Source of the DNA: Pedobacter sp.
Lineage (GTDB): Bacteria > Bacteroidota > Bacteroidia > Sphingobacteriales > Sphingobacteriaceae
Assembly (NCBI GenBank): GCA_004295885.1
Contig: SEDG01000263.1
Coordinates: 1-14,996 of the forward strand
Direction: 5' to 3'
Length of the DNA: 14,996 nucleotides
The translations under genes and the position numbers were made by a program. The notes under the pieces are model-generated. The model saw only the letters and a list, made by a program, of their open reading frames with translations, had not been told where the DNA came from and ran no database searches. Shown piece after piece: positions 6,984 through 13,672 of this stretch; the stretch's first letter is position 1; every line of letters starts with the position of its first letter.

Positions 6984-7575
6984 TTAATGACTATGCCCAG
7001 CAGCAAAAAAGCCAATTAAAGCAACACCAATTCCTAATAAAACCGCTAACATTTTGCGCTTATTAATTTTATGGTCTGCGCTAGATTCAAATAGAATTGT
7101 GGAGGTATAAAACAACTCCCTTTGGCTTGTAATGATTTTGTACTAAAATGCTCGCCAGTGCAAATGCAGCAGGAATATGATGTAAAGAAATACCAAAAAT
7201 CAATTCGTTATTTTGGTCTTTTGCCAACGGCATTCCTTCTAAAAAAGCATGTAAACATAAACTTATCATGATACCCCATGGAAAAGCGTGGCCGTCATGA
7301 TGTTTATGAATATGGCCATGTTCAACACCTTCAGAAAACTGCTCCAGAAATATCTGTAATAGAAAGCCAATAAGAATGAAAATACCAATTTCTTCCTTGT
7401 CAGTTCCGCTGTAGGCATCTGGAATTAAATGTAAAACAGTAATAGCAAATAAATAGGCGCCACTAAAAGATAAAATCAATTTTAATAATTGCGACTTATC
7501 ATTTTTTACCAAAAAGATAGCTAAGCCTCCAAAAAGAGCGCAGCAAAATAAAACAAGGAATTTCCAGATTTCCAT
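6984..7575 (-). pseudogene. ZIP family metal transporter, internal deletion with frame break
   Basis: The first 155 or so residues (from ATG at 7573-7575) form a ZIP transporter. There are hydrophobic helices at about residues 3-23 and 30-50, a His-rich loop (HGHIHKHHDGH), then the metal-site helices SLCLHAFLEGMPL and SLHHIPAAFALASILVQNHY. After GVVLYL the frame stops at 7087 with a foreign tail. In another frame, bases 6984 to about 7103 encode the normal C-terminus: STILFESSADHKINKRK followed by a final membrane helix and AAGHSH. About 45-55 residues between VVLYL and STILFE, including one or two helices, are missing at the junction near 7103-7107. ZIP proteins import divalent metals such as Zn2+ or Fe2+. 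It follows the PAP2 gene by 15 bases and converges on the peptidase gene. Confidence 0.85.
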
Positions 7576-7590
7576 TTTAGGTAACAGGTT

Positions 7591-8061
7591 TTATTTTTCG
7601 ACATAAACCTGCGCAAAACTAATTAAAAATGCCCATCCTAAAGCTAATGGTAAAATAGGTTTCCATTTTTTGTAAAATAAGCCGATTAGAAAAATGCCAA
7701 TTGCAAAATGGTTAGTAGCATGAGAGGATGGAAAACTATATCCACTACCACAAGGGACTCTATGAATAATTACTTTTGCCAATCTGACTTCATTGCAAGG
7801 TCTAACCCTTGCTACATTAGGTTTTATGATTCTTGATGCAATTAAATCGCCCATGGCAAACGTTACTAGAATCATTCCAATCATAACTAGCCCTTGTTTT
7901 TTGTATTGTCTAATGCAAAAGGCAATGATAAATAGGTAAAGAGGCGACCAAAAGAACCGATTCCTGACCAATGGCATTATCCAGTCGAAAAATCCATTGC
8001 TTAAGCCACGATGAACTTTCAGAAATAATTCTGCATCAAACTGCTGTAACTGTTCTATCAT
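7591..8061 (-). CDS. PAP2 superfamily phosphatase, C-terminally truncated
   Basis: This is a membrane-bound phosphatase of the type-2 phosphatidic acid phosphatase fold, acting on lipid phosphates or undecaprenyl diphosphate. I choose the ATG at 8061, which overlaps the methyltransferase stop as ATGA. A TTG at 8073 is a less likely start. Over 156 residues the first two signature motifs are present: K-x6-RP (Lys80 to Arg87-Pro88) and GYSFPSSHATNH (PSSH at 111-114). Hydrophobic spans lie at about 38-50, 58-75, 119-130 and 137-154. The third motif, which supplies the catalytic His and an Asp (normally VYVGVHYPxD), is cut off: after FAQVYV the chain ends as EK. About 30-40 residues are missing, so the enzyme as written would be inactive. 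Confidence 0.8.
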   Translation of the reverse strand: MIEQLQQFDAELFLKVHRGLSNGFFDWIMPLVRNRFFWSPLYLFIIAFCIRQYKKQGLVMIGMILVTFAMGDLIASRIIKPNVARVRPCNEVRLAKVIIHRVPCGSGYSFPSSHATNHFAIGIFLIGLFYKKWKPILPLALGWAFLISFAQVYVEK

Positions 8062-8789
8062 GCTTTTTTGCAAACAAGTATTAAACGGTCTGATTTTATC
8101 TCATCAAATGGTTCTAAGCCATAACTGCCAAAAGTTTCAGTTATAATTAATCCACTTTTAGTTAACATCCTTTCAAAATCTGCCAAGAAAAAGGCTTGAA
8201 CACGTTCTTCGAAGGCATAAACCTTTAATTTGTGCTCGAAGTTAATATGTTTGATAATCTTACCTTCAGAAACAAACTTATGTAAATGGAATTCGATTCC
8301 GTCTATCGTTTTGGTCTCTTGATTGGTTAAGTTTTTGATAATTTTCTGCGTGTTAAAATAATCGATAACTAAGGTGCCGTCTTCCTTTAAGCCTTTCCTA
8401 AAGGCTTTCAATGCATTAACATGGTCTTTTTCAGTATCGAAATAACCGAAGCTAGTAAATAGATTAAAAGCGAAATCAAAGTAGTTAATGTACGATAGCT
8501 TGCGCATATCATGCACAAAAAAATGGAGATTTTTCTGCTCAAATTGTTGCGCATATTTAATGCTTTGTTCAGATAAATCTATCCCAGTAACATCATATCC
8601 TTTTTTATTGAGATAAATTGAATGTCGACCTCTACCACAAGCAATATCTAAAATCCGACTATTTTTTTTTGGAGTGAGGTACGCAGAAAGGTTATCAATT
8701 AAAAACTCTGCTTCTGCATCATTACGTTGACTGTAAAGTATGTGATAATAAGGAGAACTAAACCAATATTGAAACCATTTTCGCTGCAT
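8058..8789 (-). CDS. Class I SAM-dependent methyltransferase
   Basis: This is a 243-residue soluble methyltransferase with no sign of damage. Motif I for S-adenosylmethionine binding is ILDIACGRGRHS at about residues 46-57. It is followed by the acidic end of beta-2 in GYDVTGIDLSEQSI, the motif II-like FDFAFNLFTSFGYF, and LKEDGTLVIDYFN as the post-motif helix and strand. The C-terminal half (HKLKVYAFEERVQAFFLADFERML) contains the F-E-E-R-V-x-A-F element seen in a family of Bacteroidota methyltransferases of unknown substrate. It is the first gene of a minus-strand operon, and its stop overlaps the PAP2 start as ATGA. A good -7 box lies at 8820-8827. The substrate cannot be predicted. Confidence 0.88.
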   Translation of the reverse strand: MQRKWFQYWFSSPYYHILYSQRNDAEAEFLIDNLSAYLTPKKNSRILDIACGRGRHSIYLNKKGYDVTGIDLSEQSIKYAQQFEQKNLHFFVHDMRKLSYINYFDFAFNLFTSFGYFDTEKDHVNALKAFRKGLKEDGTLVIDYFNTQKIIKNLTNQETKTIDGIEFHLHKFVSEGKIIKHINFEHKLKVYAFEERVQAFFLADFERMLTKSGLIITETFGSYGLEPFDEIKSDRLILVCKKA

Positions 8790-8819
8790 TACGCTGAGGA
8801 GTTAACGTTTTGTGATGAA

Positions 8820-8827
8820 CAAATATA
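8820..8827 (-). promoter_or_regulatory. Putative -7 box for the methyltransferase operon
   Basis: On the minus strand these bases read TATATTTG, a perfect match to the Bacteroidota -7 consensus TAnnTTTG. They place a start site about 24 bases before the methyltransferase ATG. A TTG (minus strand, 8841-8843) lies 13 bases upstream, which is shorter than the usual 17-23 spacing, so the -33 element is uncertain. Confidence 0.45.
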
Positions 8828-8936
8828 GTATTTTGAATTTCAACGGCGATGAATTTAATTTTTTAAGCTGTTTAAAAAGGCTTTAAAAATTACTTGGATG
8901 TGCATTTTTAATACAATCCTTTCCTTAAATTTTTAT

Positions 8937-8944
8937 TATTTTTG
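8937..8944 (+). promoter_or_regulatory. Putative -7 box for glmM
   Basis: TATTTTTG matches TAnnTTTG and sits 16 bases before the TTG start of the phosphoglucosamine mutase gene, giving a very short leader. No clear TTG-type -33 element is seen upstream, so the call rests on the -7 match and its location in the divergent intergenic region. Confidence 0.4.
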
Positions 8945-8960
8945 AAAAAAATTATAGAAC

Positions 8961-10349
8961 TTGACTTTAATAAAATCTATCTCAGGAATTAGGGGAACTA
9001 TTGGTGGCAAATCTGGCGACGGCCTTACCCCAATCGACATTGTTAAATTTACTGCAGCTTATGGCTCTTGGGTAATTAACAAAACTCAAAACAAAAAAAT
9101 TGTACTTGGTCGTGACGCCCGTATTTCGGGAGAAATGGTTAATAATTTGGTAATTGGTACCCTGCAGGGTTTAGGGATAGAAGTGATAGATTTAGGTTTA
9201 TCTACTACTCCGACTGTAGAGATTGCGGTTCCGATGGAAAACGCTGGTGGCGGAATTATCTTAACTGCTAGTCATAACCCAAAACAATGGAACGCCTTAA
9301 AATTATTAAATGAAAAAGGTGAGTTTATTAGCGATGCAGATGGAAAAGAGGTTTTAGAAATTGCTGAAAACGCTGATTTTGCTTTCGCAGATGTAAATGA
9401 TTTAGGTAAGGTTGTTGCTAACGATACTTATTTACAGAAACACATCGACGTAATTTTGGCATTGCCATTGGTTGATGTTGAAGCTATTAAAAAAGCTAAC
9501 TTTAAAATTGCTATTGATTGTGTAAACTCTACAGGAGGTATATTTATTCCAGCTTTGCTGAAAGCATTGGGTGTAGAAACAGTTTTCGAATTATACTGTG
9601 AGCCAAATGGCGATTTCCCTCACAATCCAGAGCCATTACCTGAAAACTTAACAGAGATAGCAAAAGTTGTTCAAGCTAAAAGAGCAGATTTAGGTATCGT
9701 TGTAGACCCAGATGTAGACAGACTTTGTTTTGTTAATGAAGACGGGACTATGTTTGGCGAAGAATATACTTTAGTTGCTGTAGCCGATTACGTGCTTAAA
9801 AACACTGCTGGTAATACAGTTTCTAATCTTTCCTCAACTCGTGCCTTGAGAGATGTAACTGAAAAATCAGGTAACACCTATAACGCATCCGCCGTTGGCG
9901 AAGTAAATGTAGTAAACCAAATGAAGGCTACAAATGCGGTAATTGGTGGCGAAGGAAATGGTGGAATTATCTATCCAGAATTACATTATGGTAGAGATGC
10001 TTTAGTTGGTATTGCTTTATTTTTATCGCATCTGGCAAAAGAAGGTACTACTATTTCGCGTTTGCGTAGTACTTATCCTGCTTACCATATTTCAAAAAAT
10101 AAAATCACCCTAACTCCAGAAATGGATATTGATAGTTTATTGGTAAAGGTTCAAGAGAAATATAAAGATGAGCAAACTAGTACAATAGATGGCTTAAAAA
10201 TTGATTTTGCTAACGAGTGGGTACATTTACGTCGCTCAAATACAGAACCAATTATTCGTATTTATAGCGAAGCAGAAAATGAAACCGTAGCAGAAAATTT
10301 AGCTAACAAAATCATTTCAGACATTAAAGAAATATTACAACTTAATTAA
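8961..10349 (+). CDS. glmM: Phosphoglucosamine mutase
   Basis: This 462-residue enzyme of the alpha-D-phosphohexomutase family converts glucosamine-6-phosphate to glucosamine-1-phosphate for UDP-GlcNAc, peptidoglycan and LPS synthesis. All four functional loops are visible. The N-terminus is SISGIRGTIGG. The phosphoserine loop is TASHNPKQWN, with Ser104 as the phosphorylated residue. The Mg2+ loop is DPDVDR at 249-254. The sugar and phosphate loops are GGEGNGG at 329-335 and RRSNTEP at 424-430. The start codon is TTG, the only plausible start before the conserved SISGIRG, and no Shine-Dalgarno is seen. The substrate call follows the usual annotation of this family in Bacteroidota, although a phosphomannomutase activity is not excluded by sequence. 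The gene is intact, and a cysteine desulfurase gene follows 6 bases later. Confidence 0.9.
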   Translation: MTLIKSISGIRGTIGGKSGDGLTPIDIVKFTAAYGSWVINKTQNKKIVLGRDARISGEMVNNLVIGTLQGLGIEVIDLGLSTTPTVEIAVPMENAGGGIILTASHNPKQWNALKLLNEKGEFISDADGKEVLEIAENADFAFADVNDLGKVVANDTYLQKHIDVILALPLVDVEAIKKANFKIAIDCVNSTGGIFIPALLKALGVETVFELYCEPNGDFPHNPEPLPENLTEIAKVVQAKRADLGIVVDPDVDRLCFVNEDGTMFGEEYTLVAVADYVLKNTAGNTVSNLSSTRALRDVTEKSGNTYNASAVGEVNVVNQMKATNAVIGGEGNGGIIYPELHYGRDALVGIALFLSHLAKEGTTISRLRSTYPAYHISKNKITLTPEMDIDSLLVKVQEKYKDEQTSTIDGLKIDFANEWVHLRRSNTEPIIRIYSEAENETVAENLANKIISDIKEILQLN

Positions 10350-10355
10350 AAGCTA

Positions 10356-11353
10356 ATGAAACGTGTTTATTTAGATAATGCAGCAACAACGCCGTTAGAT
10401 AAAGCTGTAATAGCAGAAATGACAAATGTGATGGAGAACTTTTATGGTAATCCATCGGCTATTCATTCCTTAGGTCGCGAGGTAAGAACATTGGTTGAAA
10501 AAGCAAGGAAAACAGTTTCTAGCTTATTAAATGCATCTCCGTCAGAGATATTTTTTACTTCTGGTGGTACAGAAGCTGATAATACAGCCATTCGTTGCGG
10601 TATTTCTGCTTATGGCATTAAACACGCTATTACTTCTAAAATAGAACATCACGCTGTAGAACATACATTAGGAATGTTATTGAAAGATGGCGTAATAGAT
10701 AAGTTAAGTTTTGTAAATATCGATGAAAAGGGTAATATCGATTACAATCACCTAGAAGAATTATTACAGAACAACGAGCGCACTTTTGTATCGCTAATGC
10801 ATGCCAATAACGAATTGGGTACTTTAACGGATATGCAAAAAGTTGGGGATATCTGCGAAAAATACAATGCCATTTATCACGCTGATACGGTGCAGACGAT
10901 GGGGCACTATCCACATGATGTTCGTAAACTAAAGGCTCATTTTATTGTTTGTGCAGCACATAAACTACACGGGCCAAAAGGGAGCACCAAACTTATATTC
11001 AAGGCTTAAAAGATTATTTAAAAGAACAATTGATTGCTGAAATTCCAAATATTGGTTTTAATGGCGAAACTGATGCTGATAAAAGTCTTTATACAGTCCT
11101 TAACGTTTCGTTCCCTGAAATGGATATGGCAGATATGTTATTGTTTAACTTAGACATTAACGGTATTTGCGCATCAGGCGGAAGTGCTTGCTCATCTGGC
11201 TCAAATATTGGTTCTCACGTGCTGAATGGCATTAAGGCAGATCCAAATCGCCCTTCTGTACGTTTCTCTTTCAGTAAGTTTACCACAAAAGAAGATTTAG
11301 ATTACGTTTTAGAAAAAGTGAAGATGGTGGTTAAGCAAAATGCTTTAGCCTAA
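10356..11353 (+). pseudogene. Cysteine desulfurase (NifS/IscS class), internal deletion with frame break
   Basis: This PLP enzyme takes sulfur from cysteine as a protein persulfide for Fe-S clusters or tRNA thiolation. The N-terminal part (10356 to about 10981) is typical: VYLDNAATTPLD, the PLP-stacking His in KIEHHAVEH (residues 99-100), Asp177 in HADTVQ, and the PLP lysine Lys203 in AAHKLHGPKG. Directly after HGPKG the normal continuation (the G-G-x-Q-E-x-x-x-R-x-G-T segment) is missing. Bases from about 10982 resume in another frame with EHQTYIQGLKDYLKEQL and run to the stop at 11353, including the catalytic Cys in CASGGSACSSGS. About 50 residues, roughly 150 bases, are absent and the frame shifts, so neither piece is functional as written. 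It probably shares a transcript with glmM, 6 bases upstream. Confidence 0.88.
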
Positions 11354-11865
11354 TTTATAATACATTCCGTGGTTGGTGTCCTCACCAACCAATATAGCCT
11401 TAGCATAATTGTTAAGGCTTTTTTGTTTTTGTTATGAATGTATGTTAATTTTTGTTCTAAAACACTTTCATTAAATAATTCAACTGCTAAAGCATCTCTT
11501 TGCCATACCCTATAATTTCTGTCAATTTCGCTTACTAAAAAATCTCGTAGAACATTTGGATTATTGAGTAATAAATCTTTTTTCAGTAGGTGCGCTGTTT
11601 CTTTCAAAAAGCTAGCGCTAGGCTTTTCCTTTCCATTTGGTTTTAACAATTTCAAGATTAAGTGAATATGATTTGGCATAATTACAAATCCATATATCTC
11701 AATTAAATCTTTTTCAACCAATGTCTTAAGGGAATTAATGATAAGTTTTTTATAAATATCCTCTTCTAATAAATGTTTCCAATCCTTAATTGTACAAGTC
11801 CAGAAATAAGTTTCCTTATATTCTAGAAATGAGTTTCTTCTCTCTCTAATAAGTTCTTTATTCAT
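11350..11865 (-). CDS. REP-associated tyrosine transposase-like (Y1/HUH) protein, C-terminus replaced
   Basis: This 171-residue reading frame belongs to the IS200/IS605-type Y1 transposase superfamily, RAYT branch, whose members nick single-stranded DNA at short palindromes. The HUH motif is in YGFVIMPNHIHLIL (His66, His68). Around residues 118-145, NYRVWQRDALAVEL and SVLEQKLTYIHN are the conserved acceptor helix with the candidate catalytic Tyr142. Members of this subgroup continue with NP-x... and about 35-40 more residues. Here the frame instead reads backwards through the cysteine desulfurase terminator and the left palindrome, ending 4 bases inside that gene. So the native C-terminus seems deleted near 11428-11437. 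Matching palindromes lie on both sides (11370-11391 and 11914-11934), as expected for a RAYT and its REP substrate. Confidence 0.8.
   Translation of the reverse strand: MNKELIRERRNSFLEYKETYFWTCTIKDWKHLLEEDIYKKLIINSLKTLVEKDLIEIYGFVIMPNHIHLILKLLKPNGKEKPSASFLKETAHLLKKDLLLNNPNVLRDFLVSEIDRNYRVWQRDALAVELFNESVLEQKLTYIHNKNKKALTIMLRLYWLVRTPTTECIIN
11370..11391. repeat. REP-like palindrome, left copy
   Basis: TGGTTGGTG (11370-11378) and CACCAACCA (11383-11391) form a perfect 9-bp stem around the 4-nt loop TCCT. The same stem occurs at 11914-11934 on the other side of the RAYT gene, with a different loop. It overlaps the replaced 3' end of the RAYT reading frame. Confidence 0.8.
11396..11430 (+). terminator. 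Intrinsic terminator downstream of the cysteine desulfurase gene
   Basis: AGCCTTA (11396-11402) pairs with TAAGGCT (11413-11419), possibly extended by one G-T pair, with a loop of about 10 nt. It is followed by a T-rich run (five T, one G, five T) to 11430. It would end plus-strand transcription of the glmM-cysteine desulfurase unit. It lies 43 bases past the stop and inside the apparent 3' end of the opposing RAYT frame. Confidence 0.75.
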
Positions 11866-11913
11866 AGCTCGATGTTTTAGTTAATCTATGAAATTTTCTT
11901 AAATTTTGATGTG

Positions 11914-11934
11914 TGGTTGGTGAGCCACCAACCA
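11914..11934. repeat. REP-like palindrome, right copy
   Basis: TGGTTGGTG (11914-11922) and CACCAACCA (11926-11934) form a perfect 9-bp stem with loop AGC. The stem is identical to that of the left copy at 11370-11391. It lies 49 bases upstream of the RAYT start. Confidence 0.8.
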
Positions 11935-12328
11935 AGGAAATTAATTTTGTCCTTCACTTCGACTGCGCTCAGTGCAAGCTAGCTCAGGATGACAACATTT
12001 TCCGCTTCAATCGGGTTTAGTTAACAAAGTTGCTGGTTAATGGCAATTGCTAGGCGCAGACCTAAATAGTTGCACCGGTCTGCCTATCCTAAAGCTGACA
12101 TACGCGGAAATCTCCCGATTCTTTATCGGGAATTGCAGCATTGCTGGGCCGAGCATTAATAACTGCACATACTTTGCTTTTCAAATAATCCGTGAAATGT
12201 TTAGCCATCTACCAACCAAGCAGGTTAATTTGTCAGGGCAATCTTCTAATCTTCATCGGATGACTACAAAATAAAAACAAAACATTTCCATCCTTTGTTA
12301 ATAAGCATATCTATTAAAAACAAATGTT
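11935..12328. repeat. Gene-free repeat-rich intergenic region
   Basis: No convincing gene is present. The minus strand at about 11952-11993 reads GTCATCCTGAGC, then an 11-base spacer, then GAGCGCAGTCGAAG. The outer parts match a dispersed element I associate with many Bacteroidota genomes, and the spacer looks like an insertion. Next come two hairpins. TAGG plus CAGACC (12051-12062, with a 2-base bulge) pairs with GGTCTGCCTA (12077-12086). TCCCGAT (12113-12119) pairs with ATCGGGA (12125-12131). Neither has a T run. A segment at 12210-12234 (ACCAACCAAGCAGGTTAATT...) imperfectly repeats 11926-11951. The stretch looks like stacked repeat elements and could encode a structured RNA, but nothing proves it. 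Confidence 0.5.
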
Positions 12329-12535
12329 ATGGAAAATAAAGATAAAAAAGACAGCACCATCAAAAAAGATGTAACTGTAACAGATACCAATCAAGAAACA
12401 CCTAGAAATGAAGAAAATATTGAAAAGAATTCTTCATCCAATATGACTACTAATTTCGAAAAAAAGCATGGTCGCACTAACAATGCTTTCGGTGATGGTC
12501 ACGAACCTGGTACAATACCGGGAAGCGGAGTTTAA
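12329..12535 (+). CDS. Small hydrophilic hypothetical protein
   Basis: This 68-residue protein is very hydrophilic: Lys/Asp/Glu/Asn/Thr-rich, no cysteine, no hydrophobic segment. It is probably intrinsically disordered. The C-terminal part is the only patterned region, with a Gly-rich ending, GHEPGTIPGSGV, which looks conserved rather than random. I do not recognise a family. Support for a real gene comes from the ATG in a good position after an AT-rich leader, the strongly biased composition without a shadowing gene, and a perfect intrinsic terminator 19 bases past the stop. It would form a single-gene transcript. Small proteins of this style are common in Sphingobacteriaceae and are sometimes stress-induced, but no role can be assigned here. 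Confidence 0.6.
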   Translation: MENKDKKDSTIKKDVTVTDTNQETPRNEENIEKNSSSNMTTNFEKKHGRTNNAFGDGHEPGTIPGSGV

Positions 12536-12554
12536 CCCAAAAATTATTATATTT

Positions 12555-12581
12555 AAACCACGACATTGTTCGTGGTTTTTT
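12555..12581 (+). terminator. Intrinsic terminator after the small hydrophilic protein gene
   Basis: AAACCACGA (12555-12563) pairs perfectly with TCGTGGTTT (12570-12578) around a 6-nt loop, with the T run continuing to 12581. It ends 14 bases before the next start codon, so the following MBL gene must have its own promoter inside or near this short gap, or be read through. Confidence 0.85.
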
Positions 12582-12595
12582 AATTTATCCCTATT

Positions 12596-13495
12596 ATGGA
12601 AAGAAGAAAATTTATTCAAAACTCGGCATTAGCGGCAGCTGTGCTTGCCTTTTACAAAAGTGATGTTTTTGCCAATACAGATTTTGGTAGAGCCTACCAG
12701 TTTAAAGCCTTAAGAAACGATGTTGGCATTTTTACTGAGCAAGGTGGTACTATTGCTTGGTTAAATGGTTCGAGTGGTTTTGTGGTCGTAGATTCACAGT
12801 TTCCAGCTTCTGCACCTCACGTAATAGAGGAATTAAAAAAGTTAGGTGAAAAACCGTTTAAGTATCTGTTAAACACTCACCATCACGGCGATCATACTGC
12901 CGGCAATATTGCATTTAAAAACTTGGCTGAACATGTGGTTGCTCACCAAAATGCATTGGTTAACATGAAGTTAACTGCAGAAAAAGCTAAAAATGAAGAT
13001 AAACAGCTATTTCCTGATGTTACTTTTGGCAAAGGATGGAAAGCGCCTGTTGGTAAAGAAAAAATAAGTTCTTACTACTATGGTTCTGGTCACACCAATG
13101 GCGATGTAGTTTATCACTTCGAAAATGCAAACATTGTACATGTGGGCGATTTAGTGTTTAATCGTCGCTTCCCATACATAGATAAAGAAAACGGAGCGCA
13201 TATTGGTAACTGGATTACAGCATTAGACAAAATTTATAATCAATTTGATAAAGATACTATTGTTGTTTGTGGACATAGCCTAGACCCTGAAAAGGTGGTC
13301 GGCGATAAAGAAAATGTGAAGGCATTTAGAAACTATTTAGATAGCCTAATGACTTTTTTAAAAGCGGAAATGAAAGCTGGTAAAACAAAAGAAGAAATTT
13401 TAAAAGCAACCACAATCCCTGGCGCACCGGAGTGGCAAGGCGATGGTATTGTTCGTAGTTTAACTGCTGCTTATACGGAATTGACAGTAGGATAG
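12596..13495 (+). CDS. Exported MBL-fold metallohydrolase with Tat signal
   Basis: This is a 299-residue protein. The N-terminus MERRKFIQNS has a twin-arginine motif (Arg3-Arg4-x-Phe-Ile), then a hydrophobic Ala-rich stretch and a likely cleavage after VFA (residue 26), so it would be exported folded by the Tat system. The metallo-beta-lactamase core follows. The zinc motif NTHHHGDHTAG supplies His95, His97, Asp99 and His100. The next ligands are His166 in GSGHTNGD, Asp185 in HVGDLVF and His227 in CGHS, so the full two-metal set is present. The C-terminal helices (residues 235-285) are Lys/Glu-rich. The substrate is unknown. The fold includes lactamases, glyoxalases, sulfur dioxygenases and quinoprotein-relay hydrolases, and the sequence does not single one out. 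The gene is intact and followed by a large palindrome. Confidence 0.85.
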   Translation: MERRKFIQNSALAAAVLAFYKSDVFANTDFGRAYQFKALRNDVGIFTEQGGTIAWLNGSSGFVVVDSQFPASAPHVIEELKKLGEKPFKYLLNTHHHGDHTAGNIAFKNLAEHVVAHQNALVNMKLTAEKAKNEDKQLFPDVTFGKGWKAPVGKEKISSYYYGSGHTNGDVVYHFENANIVHVGDLVFNRRFPYIDKENGAHIGNWITALDKIYNQFDKDTIVVCGHSLDPEKVVGDKENVKAFRNYLDSLMTFLKAEMKAGKTKEEILKATTIPGAPEWQGDGIVRSLTAAYTELTVG

Positions 13496-13500
13496 TAATG

Positions 13501-13560
13501 AGTTTGGAGTTGAGAGTTTGGAGTTACTCTACTCCAAACTCTCAACTTGAACTCCAAACT
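13501..13560. repeat. Large 60-nt palindrome between the MBL hydrolase gene and cydA
   Basis: AGTTGAGAGTTTGGAGT (13508-13524) is the exact inverse of ACTCCAAACTCTCAACT (13531-13547), a perfect 17-bp stem around a 6-nt loop. AGTTTGG (13501-13507) continues the pairing with CCAAACT (13554-13560) across a 6-nt bulge on the right arm. Each arm also contains two copies of the word AGTTTGGAGT or its inverse. No T run follows. It begins 5 bases after the MBL stop and could protect the mRNA 3' end or be a mobile palindromic repeat. Confidence 0.8.
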
Positions 13561-13643
13561 TTCTTCGCAATTTATAAACATTCTATATTTAAAATTTTCC
13601 TTGCTATTTTACTGATAGCGAAAGAATTCAAAATTCTATCGGG

Positions 13644-13651
13644 TATATTTG
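13644..13651 (+). promoter_or_regulatory. Putative -7 box for cydA
   Basis: TATATTTG matches the TAnnTTTG consensus and sits 21 bases before the cydA ATG, giving a leader of about 15 bases. A small hairpin (AGAATT 13623-13628 with AATTCT 13632-13637) lies just upstream. No TTG-type -33 element is seen at the right distance. Confidence 0.4.
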
Positions 13652-13672
13652 CTACATCAAAATCCCTTTTCT

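Noticed and set aside
10636..10914. Minus-strand frame inside the cysteine desulfurase
   Set aside because: It is antisense to strongly conserved sequence and has no family resemblance.
11030..11353. Separate small protein starting at TTG 11030
   Set aside because: It is the C-terminal half of the cysteine desulfurase, whose homology extends upstream of this codon to about 10982.
12051..12086. Possible integron attC-like bulged hairpin
   Set aside because: It has no RYYYAAC/GTTRRRY boxes at the ends and no integrase or cassette array nearby.
12047..12274. 75-residue open frame on the plus strand in the repeat region
   Set aside because: It spans two hairpins and repeat fragments, has no recognisable protein pattern and no plausible start context.
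13501..13560. Intrinsic terminator of the MBL hydrolase gene
   Set aside because: The stem is strong, but no T run follows on either strand.
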